NCBI RefSeq assembly: GCF_018343775.1
Contig: NZ_CP074349.1
Location: 2,408,001 to 2,472,000 of the forward strand
DNA: 64,000 nucleotides
From: Pseudomonas cichorii
GTDB lineage: Bacteria > Pseudomonadota > Gammaproteobacteria > Pseudomonadales > Pseudomonadaceae
Direction of reading: 5' to 3'
In this document: positions 8,258-15,882 of the stretch, piece after piece
Position numbering within the stretch: position 1 is the first letter of the stretch
Layout of the letters: each line of letters opens with the position of its first letter
Notes under the pieces: model-generated
Database searches by the model: none
Told to the model about the DNA's origin: nothing
What the model saw: the letters and a program-made list of their open reading frames with translations, nothing else
Program-made: the position numbers and the translations under genes

Positions 8258-8530
8258 GCTACTTAGACCTTATCGTTTGAGATGCGCACACTAAAATGTG
8301 CTTTTTGATTTTCGCGAAAATCTTAAGTCAATTTTTTATGCGCTTAAAATGACTGGCTCAGCGTAGAAAAGCTATACGGCATTAACGATCCTCTCAATTC
8401 GCCTAGTTAATTCAAAAACTTCAACCGATAGGAGATTATACTCATCTGTAACAGGTCTGCGTTTTGGCAAGAGAATATATGGCTTCGAGCTGAATTAGTC
8501 GCGCCTGTAAATGGGGTCAAGGCTCTGGCA

Positions 8531-9454
8531 TTAGAAACTCCAGTCGCTAAGTTTGATCCTGTAGTTTTCCTCAAGAAAAGCTGGTAGGTCTTTATGCTCA
8601 AGTGTCTGGAAAATTTGATGATTATCAATATCAAAAACAGAGAACTTCAAATTAATTTCTGTTCGATCAAATTTTTTGCCAATCGCAGAGTACAAAACTT
8701 CAAAAAGAACGAAAGGCCAGCCTTGAGTACTGAATACATGCTTTGAATCACCTTCCTGACTGCTCCCATAATAAACTTTTCCGTCACTTACCCAAACAGT
8801 CCAAGAAGCGCCTTGAGACCGAGATTGGCCATCACCTGTTGAATTAATAAAGCATGACATTCCTGGGTTCGAGGAAGTATGCTTTTGCGATAGCTTATGA
8901 GTGAAAGCGTTTCTCTGGGAATAAAGAAATTTAAGCTTTAGCTTATATAGCTTTTCTTCGCTAGTTACTGGCATGGTCGGATATATCGTGTTTTTATTTT
9001 CAGGCTTCAGAGATTCTGGGTCGCGTTTGGAAACGCTGACTGACGCGAGCAGATGAGCTAATGCGCTAGGAGGGAGATTTTCAACTCCAGCATGAAATGC
9101 TCTAGTTACCCCATAAATCTTATTATAATGCTCATGAAGTGCTTTTGCGCTTTCTACAAACGCATCAGATTCAAAGGCTAGGCTTTCAATCGCATCCCTA
9201 TGCTCTGAGAGAATTTCGGTTTTTTTGCTGGAAAGCCACTCATAAAATGTGATGAATTCTCGTGACTGCCCTAGTAAGTCGAAGCAAGTAAGCAGAAGAT
9301 AAACGACAAGTGCTTCACGCTCGTGTCGTGAGTGATGAACGAAGTTTTCGGCTTGATCCACGGAATAACCTTCAGCACCAGGGAGTGCGTCAGACTCCTC
9401 CAAGATTTCTTGTGCTAAATTTAATCTGGCGAGGATCAATTTATCTTTGTCCAT
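8531..9454 (-). CDS. HEPN-like protein of unknown function
   Basis: This 307-residue protein has no family I can name with certainty. Its mid region contains YSQRNAFTHK, a good match to the HEPN ribonuclease signature Rx4-6H (Arg181 and His186, with Asn after the Arg), inside a helical stretch. An earlier helix, YLLLTCFDLLGQ, resembles the first helices of HEPN-like domains. A beta-rich C terminus follows. AAGG precedes the start by about 8 bases. It is AT-rich and lies 253 bases downstream of the retron RT-protease gene on the same strand. I infer an RNase toxin or effector candidate; the fold is not proven. Confidence 0.7.
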   Translation of the reverse strand: MDKDKLILARLNLAQEILEESDALPGAEGYSVDQAENFVHHSRHEREALVVYLLLTCFDLLGQSREFITFYEWLSSKKTEILSEHRDAIESLAFESDAFVESAKALHEHYNKIYGVTRAFHAGVENLPPSALAHLLASVSVSKRDPESLKPENKNTIYPTMPVTSEEKLYKLKLKFLYSQRNAFTHKLSQKHTSSNPGMSCFINSTGDGQSRSQGASWTVWVSDGKVYYGSSQEGDSKHVFSTQGWPFVLFEVLYSAIGKKFDRTEINLKFSVFDIDNHQIFQTLEHKDLPAFLEENYRIKLSDWSF

Positions 9455-9707
9455 ATTTTAGCCTTTTAGTGGGTGACCAATACAAATTAGCAATGTGGTT
9501 TTATAGATTTAATTAGTGCTCTTTCTCTAATGTCAATCGCGTGGTTTTAGCTCCGGTTCTTTACTAGAATATTATCTGAGCGGAGCGAGTAAATTGTATC
9601 AAATTCTAGCAAAAACAGCATCCTAAGTACCCATCCCTCATTAGCTGTTCCATGTAGGTAGAAAACGATATGCCAGCCCTCTCGATCTGACAGTCTTTGC
9701 CTGACCT

Positions 9708-11507
9708 CTAGCTACGTCCGTTAAGGGTAGTGACAGGCTGCTTCTGAAGCCTTGTTTGATAGGTGCTGCTAAAAACCCCTTTGCCGGGAATTTCTGGTAA
9801 GAGGTTTAGCGTTCCGTCCCCCATATAGTCGTACAACCTTTTTAGGAGCAAAAAGTCGGCTCTTTTTGTAAAGTTATTCAAGCTCTCTAATGGTATAAAC
9901 CCATAAAGCGCTGCGTCGATATTGTTTTTAGCACCTCTAGCTGTGACGCCGATTACTTCCATTGAGTCGTTGAACATAGGGCCTCCACTGTTTCCCTCCA
10001 TTAGCGTAAAATCTACCAGCCAAAGGTCTAGGTCAACCTGTCGTCGCCGTTGGGTAGTATTACCTTTCGCAATGTAGTGTGCTGTACCGTCTCGATGTTT
10101 AGGAAAGCCGATAGATAGAACTGGATCGGTGGGGCGAATAATAGTCTTTTCGCATTTTTGCAGGGCAGGTATGTTTTTAAAATCCACATTGGGATGAAAA
10201 ATAGCCAAGTCTGCTTTCTTGTCCGAAAGTATAAGCTCTGCGGAGTATTCTTTCGGGTCACCGGCACGGTGGAATGAAATGGAGTGACGGGCGATAGTTT
10301 TGGATATCCCGGTCACGACGTGTTCGTTGGTCACTATGCCGACCCCCTCCAGAAGGAAGGCTGTTCCTTGGCTTTCATCAATGATATTGTTCACGACAAA
10401 AATTGAGTTTCCTAAAATTTCTTCTGGTGATTTTTTGAACTCAGTATTTTCTTTGCCTATTGCTACTGTAAACTCGTAAGCCAATCGACGATATATGTTG
10501 TCACCTCGCCCTCGAACCATCTGGATGTAGTTCAGTCGTCCTCTGACCACCTTGATATAAAAATCGCCAACATTGTCCTTTGTCCGCAGAATTTGTCGAG
10601 GCTGCAGTGACTGATTTTCGCCCTTGAGGATCTCCAGATATCTGGCTTCTGCCAGCTCAGGCCCGTAGCGCTTGAGGGCATTGATCATTGAGCTCGTTAA
10701 ACGGATAAACTCTCTCGTGACGTTCGGCATATCGTTAACGACAAGCCCGGTTACCATTTGTCGCTGCGTTCGGTGCTGAAGACGCGTTTTTTCAGGATTT
10801 ATGATAAATCCATTGGATTTGATGATTTCTTCCAGCTCGCGCCCAAGTATCGCTCTGCCGTCATCGGAAATCTCGACAATATCCTTAGGCAGATGTTTTG
10901 CGGTGCTGGTAAACGAAAATGTGATGTCGTCAGCATACCTGGTGAAGTGACATTTGCCTGACTTTGCTAACGCCTGCAGTTGTGAGTCAAGCTTGCGGCA
11001 TATCATGTTAGATATCAGCGGTGACGTAGGGGCGCCCTGAGCTAATTTCCCATCGCTGCAACAGATTTGTGCCATGACCGTCGCAACATTATGGGGTGCA
11101 TTAAATGGATGAGCCATGAATAGGTTTCTGATTCGTCCGAAGTGAATGCTTTCAAAAAAATCTTTCAGATCAATATTGAATACATATCTCTTTCTGGCGT
11201 GGATCTGAGCATTTGTCTTAATGTTTCTGCCCTTGACGAAGCCGTGGCTGGAAGATTTTGGAGAATAATATTTTTCCAGATGCGGCAATAGTGCATGCTG
11301 AATTGTTTTCATCACCCGTTTTGGGGCTTTGATGGTGCGATGAGTTTTGTTTTTCTTTAAAATGGAAAAGCTTACGTAATGGCTGCCTTTCCTTTTGTAA
11401 AGAAAACTCAGTAGTTTGTTCTGATCAACCTTTAGTAACTGGCAAAATCCATCAAGGCTGTTGAAACCGGGGCCAAACAAATTCTTGAAAATTTCGTCGA
11501 TATCCAT
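9708..11507 (-). CDS. Retron reverse transcriptase fused to a trypsin-like serine protease
   Basis: The 599-residue protein has two parts. Residues about 25-310 are a retron-type reverse transcriptase. They carry the region-X NAxxH motif (NAQIH, 99-103), the DLKDFFESI palm motif, QGAPTSPLISN, the catalytic YADD (191-194) and the region-Y VTG (252-254). NAxxH and VTG together separate retrons from group II intron and other RTs. Residues about 365-570 form a trypsin-like peptidase with His396 (TNEHVV), Asp433 (KADLAIF) and Ser507 (GNSGGP) as the triad. Fusions of this kind have been described among retron classes, as I recall, but few are characterised. The RT should make an RNA-linked msDNA, and the protease is the probable effector. 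The candidate RNA lies directly upstream. Confidence 0.92.
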   Translation of the reverse strand: MDIDEIFKNLFGPGFNSLDGFCQLLKVDQNKLLSFLYKRKGSHYVSFSILKKNKTHRTIKAPKRVMKTIQHALLPHLEKYYSPKSSSHGFVKGRNIKTNAQIHARKRYVFNIDLKDFFESIHFGRIRNLFMAHPFNAPHNVATVMAQICCSDGKLAQGAPTSPLISNMICRKLDSQLQALAKSGKCHFTRYADDITFSFTSTAKHLPKDIVEISDDGRAILGRELEEIIKSNGFIINPEKTRLQHRTQRQMVTGLVVNDMPNVTREFIRLTSSMINALKRYGPELAEARYLEILKGENQSLQPRQILRTKDNVGDFYIKVVRGRLNYIQMVRGRGDNIYRRLAYEFTVAIGKENTEFKKSPEEILGNSIFVVNNIIDESQGTAFLLEGVGIVTNEHVVTGISKTIARHSISFHRAGDPKEYSAELILSDKKADLAIFHPNVDFKNIPALQKCEKTIIRPTDPVLSIGFPKHRDGTAHYIAKGNTTQRRRQVDLDLWLVDFTLMEGNSGGPMFNDSMEVIGVTARGAKNNIDAALYGFIPLESLNNFTKRADFLLLKRLYDYMGDGTLNLLPEIPGKGVFSSTYQTRLQKQPVTTLNGRS

Positions 11508-11517
11508 TCGTAGTACC

Positions 11518-11646
11518 GGGTCTCGGGGCTATTTTCTCTTCTACCAGCGCCATCGATAACGTCAACGTATAGCGCGAACAGGCAAAGCTACCCTTGCAGT
11601 GGCCACCGCATATAGTCAGTGGAAAGTTAAATCGCGCCCCGAGCCC
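11518..11646 (-). ncRNA. Candidate retron msr-msd RNA
   Basis: On the minus strand this segment ends 10 bases before the RT start codon. Its ends form an inverted repeat suited to the a1/a2 stem: GGGCTCGGGGC (11646-11636) with GCCCCGAGACCC (11529-11518), 11 pairs with one bulge. Inside are three hairpins: 11603-11622 (six pairs), 11582-11597 (five pairs with a bulge) and 11547-11575 (GCGC arms enclosing a longer imperfect stem). Size, position and architecture match a small retron RNA. The branching guanosine and the msr/msd boundary cannot be fixed by eye. A second, overlapping inverted repeat (11658-11670 with 11547-11559) gives an alternative end. Confidence 0.45.
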
Positions 11647-11710
11647 GATGGTAAATTGATATCATGGCGCGCATTGCTGGTCAACGTGCACTGGGAGAAT
11701 CATCAGGCCG

Positions 11711-12064
11711 GTGTCAGACAATCATGCTAAAAGCGACATTTTTTGGCCGCTAGCTGCCCTCTGCCGAGGGCGGTATCCACTCGAAACGGTTCAACCAACT
11801 CCCAGCGGATACCGTGCGGTGTTTCTATATAACAAACTTCAGGCATGCGAACCCGGTCTTGATTTGCAGTTGTTGAATGGGTTCGATGTTTTCCTGGTCG
11901 CCGACTTTCTTGATGACGCCTAGGCCACAGAAATGTTGCTCGCGGTTGAAGATCGGAAGAATGCTTGCCTGGGGCTTGCTCCAGAAGCCTTGAGTCAAGG
12001 TATAGGTGGCGCCATTGCCAGCCTTGAGGCGAGTCGTTGCAGAGGGGGCTTCGCTCCTAATCAC
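11711..12064 (-). other. Gene-poor flank with possible decayed coding remnant
   Basis: Between the retron gene and the small gene at 12211 there are about 700 bases with no convincing intact gene. On the minus strand an open stretch starts near 12064 and ends at a TAG near 11832. A frame change at about 11835 would continue with protein-like text (IETPHGIRWELVEP) to about 11724. This may be a frameshifted remnant of an older gene broken when the island arrived. I cannot assign a family, and codon bias is weak. Confidence 0.25.
11770..11813. repeat. Inverted repeat in the island flank
   Basis: CGGTATCC (11770-11777) pairs with GGATACCG (11806-11813), and the loop contains a smaller GGTT/AACC hairpin. 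It lies about 260 bases upstream of the retron gene. It could be a terminator-like or protein-binding structure, or part of a longer retron RNA. There is no T-run beside it. Confidence 0.35.
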
Positions 12065-12157
12065 ATTTTCAGTCTTTGCTCTCTTACCCCAGCCTTGCCA
12101 GGCATTGGTTCGGTGTCTTTAAGATTTGCTGTACGGACCGGAAACATTTTCGTCGTC

Positions 12158-12192
12158 GGACCGGATAAGCAGCGCATTACCTAATCCGGTCC
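12158..12192 (-). terminator. Inverted repeat downstream of the small gene
   Basis: GGACCGGAT (12158-12166) and ATCCGGTCC (12184-12192) form a nine-pair stem just past the stop codon of the minus-strand small gene. No clear T-run follows, so it is a weak terminator candidate or simply an RNA 3' end structure. Confidence 0.35.
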
Positions 12193-12210
12193 CACACTTT
12201 CACTACAGCT

Positions 12211-12423
12211 TCAACGCAGCTCCACCCGCTCCAACGATCGATCCAGTTCAGTCCTGGCCATGCCGATCAGATGCACGACTGAAAAAGCCAGATCACGTTT
12301 CGGTCCATTGAGGCTGTCGCCGGATTCGTAGGCGGTGGCGGCTGCGCAGCGCAGCAGTTCGGAGATATGCAGCAGGGATTCTTCGAGGGAAGGAACAGGT
12401 GGGTCGGGGGTTACTTTTTTCAC
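12211..12423 (-). CDS. Small Pseudomonas protein, DUF3077/DUF6124-like
   Basis: This 70-residue protein opens MKKVTPDPPVPSLEESLLHISELLRCAA and continues as a single amphipathic helical region. That is the pattern of a small protein family (DUF3077/DUF6124-like in my memory) present in many copies in Pseudomonas genomes. The start is GTG at 12423 with AGGTAA upstream. Function is unknown. It is preceded by a long, strongly structured leader (12492-12605), also typical of this family. Confidence 0.75.
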   Translation of the reverse strand: MKKVTPDPPVPSLEESLLHISELLRCAAATAYESGDSLNGPKRDLAFSVVHLIGMARTELDRSLERVELR

Positions 12424-12491
12424 GGTCGAGTTACCTATATCGGGCCACCTTTCACTCGCTGCTAAACGATAGAGGGGTGGCGACTTTGACG

Positions 12492-12605
12492 CGGGTTAGC
12501 AGACCGGTAACTCAACCAAAACCGGCGCACCCGAAGGTGCCCCACGCAAAGCCGCCATATAGGCGTGACTCTTGCGTGGTTGAGCTATGCAGGCTGCTAA
12601 ACCCG
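12492..12605 (-). promoter_or_regulatory. Highly structured leader of the small DUF gene
   Basis: An outer stem joins CGGGTTAGCAG (12492-12502) with CTGCTAAACCCG (12594-12605, one bulge). A second layer pairs CTCAACCA (12511-12518) with TGGTTGAG (12577-12584), and a third option pairs CACGCAA (12543-12549) with TTGCGTG (12572-12578). Two apical hairpins sit inside: GCACC/GGTGC near 12526-12540 and CGCC/GGCG near 12553-12565. On the minus strand it ends about 68 bases before the GTG start. The layered helices look like a conserved cis-RNA or multi-way junction rather than a plain terminator. Confidence 0.55.
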
Positions 12606-12713
12606 ATCACTGATGAGCAGTGACCGGCACAGCCTAGAGAGCCAAAAACACCCACGCAAGGGGATGGGATTTTCTAGGAAACTTCGTGCGGATGATAGGG
12701 ACGGGTCCGTAAG

Positions 12714-12740
12714 AAATGCCCTGCAAGCAGGGCATTTTCG
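12714..12740. terminator. Bidirectional rho-independent terminator
   Basis: AAATGCCCTGC (12714-12724) and GCAGGGCATTT (12727-12737) make an 11-pair stem with a two-base loop and T/A runs on both sides. It lies 50 bases beyond the stop of the secreted protein gene at 12790, which it probably terminates. Confidence 0.8.
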
Positions 12741-12789
12741 TTAGTTTAAGTAACACCGAGGCCGGTCTTGAATGCCATATTCAACCCCA

Positions 12790-13164
12790 TCACGGAATCT
12801 TGAACCGCGCACTGACCTTGGTCTTGCCATCCGCCAGAGTCAGCAGGGCGCTGACCCGCGAGCCTGACTGGTAACTCACGCCCTTGCTTTGCAGTTGATT
12901 GCCGCTGAGCGCGACGATGTCGGTTTTAACCCGTTTATGGCGGGTGGTAATGGTCAGCACGCCGGTGACGTTGTCGGCACTGACCGGCTGATCGTGATCG
13001 GTCAGGTACAGGTCCACGGTATCGCCGTTGGCGACCATTTCGATGGCTACCAGCCCGGCATCTTCGATCAGGCCGCCATGCTGCGGCTGAGGAACGCCAT
13101 GGGCATTGGCCTGGTTCATGAACAGGGCACAGGCAACTAGCAGGCAATGGAAAACAGCTTTCAT
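12790..13164 (-). CDS. Small secreted protein with His-rich mature N terminus
   Basis: The 124-residue product begins with a signal peptide (MKAVFHCLLVACALFMNQANA). The mature part starts HGVPQPQHGG, a possible metal-binding segment, followed by an all-beta region of about 90 residues. I know no function. It lies 17 bases after the DUF4198 gene on the same strand, so the pair is probably one operon encoding periplasmic proteins. Its histidines and the DUF4198 partner suggest a metal-related role by analogy only. Confidence 0.8.
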   Translation of the reverse strand: MKAVFHCLLVACALFMNQANAHGVPQPQHGGLIEDAGLVAIEMVANGDTVDLYLTDHDQPVSADNVTGVLTITTRHKRVKTDIVALSGNQLQSKGVSYQSGSRVSALLTLADGKTKVSARFKIP

Positions 13165-13181
13165 TGACAGGTTCCCCTCAA

Positions 13182-13961
13182 TTACTTCTTGTTCAGACGA
13201 GCGATTTCCGACGCTGGCAGCGTTGATTCTGCGCGGGGCAGAGGTGCCAGACCGCTCGCCTTGTGGAACGAGAGCGACGAGCTGTAGGCCAGGATGTCGT
13301 ATTTTTCCTTGTTGCCATCAAGGCCGACACGTTCTCCACCCGCCGAGCGGTCGCGGTATTCGATACCCAGCACATAGGTGCCTTTCCAGGGCAGCTTGAA
13401 GCTGACCTTGCCTTCGCCATCGGTATTGGCAAGCCGCACCCAGCCGGAGCCCGAAGACAGGGTCACGGGAACATTGCCCAACGGGTCTTGCAGGTGAAAG
13501 ACCTGGAACTCCACTTCATCGCCCTTTACGACGCCTGTCGGTACGATATCCAGGTCCAGCTCTGGCTCGCGGGCACGAAAGTCGCTGACCCAGCGGGTGG
13601 CTGGCGTCCAGTAGGCGCTGACGGTCTTGCCTTCGTCCTTGACCTGAAAGATCGGGTACTGCTTGTCGAAGGCCAGCCATGAATCATTCTTGCCGGGCTT
13701 CTGAGCAACCGAAAAGTGGTCGCGCTCGAGTTTCATTTTCAGCGGAGTCGTTCCTGATGCGCTTGTCCACTGAGCTTCCAGGGCCTTGAAGCGATCCATG
13801 CCGCCAGGAGTGACCTCCAGCATATTGTTGTCATATTCGCCGTAGTAGAACGTCATGCTGCGGTCCGGGGCTTGCTCGAACCAGATCTGGTGAGCCTGTA
13901 CTGAGGGGGCTGCAAGCAGGATTGCCGAAGCGGTAAGCAAGGTGCTCAGGGTTTTCTTCAT
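13182..13961 (-). CDS. DUF4198 domain periplasmic protein
   Basis: The 259-residue protein has a signal peptide (MKKTLSTLLTASAILLAAPSVQA). The mature start, HQIWFEQ, leads into a beta-sandwich with WKGTYVLGIEY near residue 195. It matches the DUF4198 family, periplasmic proteins often linked to nickel or cobalt uptake or to TonB systems. The mature N-terminal His right after the signal peptidase site is a recurring feature in metal-binding families such as NikM-like domains. It is the first gene of a two-gene operon with the small secreted protein. The ligand is not known. Confidence 0.82.
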   Translation of the reverse strand: MKKTLSTLLTASAILLAAPSVQAHQIWFEQAPDRSMTFYYGEYDNNMLEVTPGGMDRFKALEAQWTSASGTTPLKMKLERDHFSVAQKPGKNDSWLAFDKQYPIFQVKDEGKTVSAYWTPATRWVSDFRAREPELDLDIVPTGVVKGDEVEFQVFHLQDPLGNVPVTLSSGSGWVRLANTDGEGKVSFKLPWKGTYVLGIEYRDRSAGGERVGLDGNKEKYDILAYSSSLSFHKASGLAPLPRAESTLPASEIARLNKK

Positions 13962-14209
13962 GACGGTTTCATATCCATTGGGCCAAGCCGGCCAGAATAC
14001 CCAGCGAAAGCTTCTGTGTCAGGCTTGTGCGAGCTTCTTCAGAGCTAAGGTCATGATCTGGCCGTTAATTTTTTTCGTATGAGCCCCAAAGCTTTTTCCG
14101 TTCAGGGCCGGAACACGTCTACTGTTTCAATACGGAATATGGACAAGGGAAGCGAGCAAATCTTGGAAATGATGGCAAAAGAATGGTACAGGGTTGGTGC
14201 ACATCATGA

Positions 14210-15832
14210 GTGCGCAGGTTCAATGATGAATCCGTGTACGTCGAACATGTTTTCAACCTGCCTTGGAGGCTGCCTTTGAAGAGTGATCTTCGTCTTGCCT
14301 CATTGCTGATTTTTGTTGTGTGCCTGTGCGTCGTGTTACTGACGGTATGGCAGATAGTGACGGTGCGCCAGAATACGCTGGTGAGTATCGAAACCAATAC
14401 CGTCAACCTCACCAGTGCCCTGAGCAACTACACCGAGGGCATGTTCAGGCAGAGTGAGCTGATGCTGGTCGGCCTTATCGAAAGGGTCGAGAAAGAGGGC
14501 GTGGGTGAAAAGCAGATCGAACGCCTGAGGTCGGTGGTTGCCCTGGAAATGGCTACACTGAAACCCTTGAACAGCGTGGTGCTGTATGACGCGGACGGCA
14601 GTGGGGTATTCCTGAGTAACCGGCATATTCCGAGGATGGGGGGGGAAGATCGAGAGTTCTTCATGTACCACAAGGAAAATCGCGACCGTGGAGTGTTCAT
14701 CGGGCCTGCCTTTCGCAGCCGAGTCACCAATGCCTGGCTGGTTTCGATCAGTCGGCGGATCGATAATCCTGACTCGAGCTTTGGCGGGGTCATGCTGATC
14801 ACCATCAGCATCGATCATTTGCTCAACTTCTATTCCAATATCGATGTCGGGCATACCGGGGTCATCAGCCTGAGTTCGTCTCAGGGACGGTTGCTGGTCA
14901 GGTATCCCTTCCGCGAGGCGGATATCAACCGCGACCTTTCCTCGGCACCGATTTTTGCCATTACCCGTAAAAATTTGTCCGGTACGGCCGAGTTCATTTC
15001 CAATGTGGACGGGGTTGATCGTCTCTACGCTTTCAAGAGAAGCGAGCATTACCCGTTGGTGACCACAGTTGCGGTTGGCCGGGAAGAGGCCATGCAAATC
15101 TGGTGGAACCAGGCCCGCCAGTCGATAGTGGTGGTGCTGGTGCTATTGGGGTTGCTGGTTGGATTGGGGATTCGCCTGATTGGCCATATCCACCGCCGCA
15201 TACGGGCCGAAAGCGAGCTGCTGGTTTCCCAGGCCGCACTGATCGAACTGAACCAGAGCCTGGAACTTCTGGCTTCTCAGGACAAACTGACGGGCCTGGC
15301 CAACCGCAGGCGCTTCGATCAGTTTCTGGATATCGAATTCAAGCGGGCCAAGCGCGAGCGACGGGCCTTGTCGCTCATCCTTATCGATGTGGATTATTTC
15401 AAGCTCTATAACGACCATTACGGTCATCTGGCGGGTGACGAGTGCCTGAAGACCATCAGCCGGATCATCGAGCAATGCATCAGACGCCCCGGAGACATGG
15501 CGGCCCGCTATGGCGGTGAGGAGTTTGCGGTGGTCATTCCCGATACTGACGAGGCGGGTGCCCGCGCGGTCGCCGAGGCGATTCTGGAGCGCATCCGCAC
15601 TCAATGCATCGAGCATATATCCAGCCCCTTCAACATCGTGACCATCAGCCTGGGTGTTGCAACGCTTGCGCAGCGCAATGAGCCGGTGAATCAGGAAGGG
15701 TTGATCGAACTGGCTGACCGGGCACTCTATTCGGCCAAGTCACAGGGCAAGAATCAGGTGAGCATGGCGTCGAAGTTCCTCCTCGACGCCAGCCCGGCCT
15801 GGTCACAGATCACGGCAAAAAATAATCCGTAG
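14210..15832 (+). CDS. Membrane diguanylate cyclase with Cache-type sensor
   Basis: The 540-residue protein makes cyclic di-GMP. One transmembrane helix near residues 25-47 and a second near 300-322 enclose a periplasmic dCache-like sensor domain. A short linker leads to a GGDEF domain (about 360-525). The active site is intact as GGEEF, and RPGD five residues before it is the product-inhibition I-site, so feedback control is expected. Catalytic metal-site motifs LIDVDYFKLYND and LTGLANRRRFD are present. The start is GTG at 14210; TTG or a later start would shorten only the cytoplasmic N tail. The gene is convergent with the RND permease, with a REP palindrome at the junction. Confidence 0.92.
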   Translation: MRRFNDESVYVEHVFNLPWRLPLKSDLRLASLLIFVVCLCVVLLTVWQIVTVRQNTLVSIETNTVNLTSALSNYTEGMFRQSELMLVGLIERVEKEGVGEKQIERLRSVVALEMATLKPLNSVVLYDADGSGVFLSNRHIPRMGGEDREFFMYHKENRDRGVFIGPAFRSRVTNAWLVSISRRIDNPDSSFGGVMLITISIDHLLNFYSNIDVGHTGVISLSSSQGRLLVRYPFREADINRDLSSAPIFAITRKNLSGTAEFISNVDGVDRLYAFKRSEHYPLVTTVAVGREEAMQIWWNQARQSIVVVLVLLGLLVGLGIRLIGHIHRRIRAESELLVSQAALIELNQSLELLASQDKLTGLANRRRFDQFLDIEFKRAKRERRALSLILIDVDYFKLYNDHYGHLAGDECLKTISRIIEQCIRRPGDMAARYGGEEFAVVIPDTDEAGARAVAEAILERIRTQCIEHISSPFNIVTISLGVATLAQRNEPVNQEGLIELADRALYSAKSQGKNQVSMASKFLLDASPAWSQITAKNNP

Positions 15833-15858
15833 CGAATTCATTCGCGAATGAATTCGCT
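15831..15858. repeat. REP palindrome, perfect 28 bp
   Basis: A perfect 28-base palindrome with half-site AGCGAATTCATTCG begins inside the stop codon of the diguanylate cyclase gene and lies between two convergent genes. The same element recurs in variants at 20936, 56607 and 62420. It is of the short extragenic palindrome (REP) class common in P. syringae and probably acts as an mRNA 3' end structure. Confidence 0.85.
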
Positions 15859-15882
15859 CCAGTACAGATTGCTGAGCTCTGC

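Noticed and set aside
8286-8306. Terminator-like GCACA/TGTGC hairpin with T-run on the plus strand
   Set aside because: No plus-strand gene ends nearby and the stem is only five pairs, so it may be chance in AT-rich DNA.
13262-13682. Plus-strand frame opposite DUF4198
   Set aside because: The minus-strand frame has a signal peptide and family match; the other does not.
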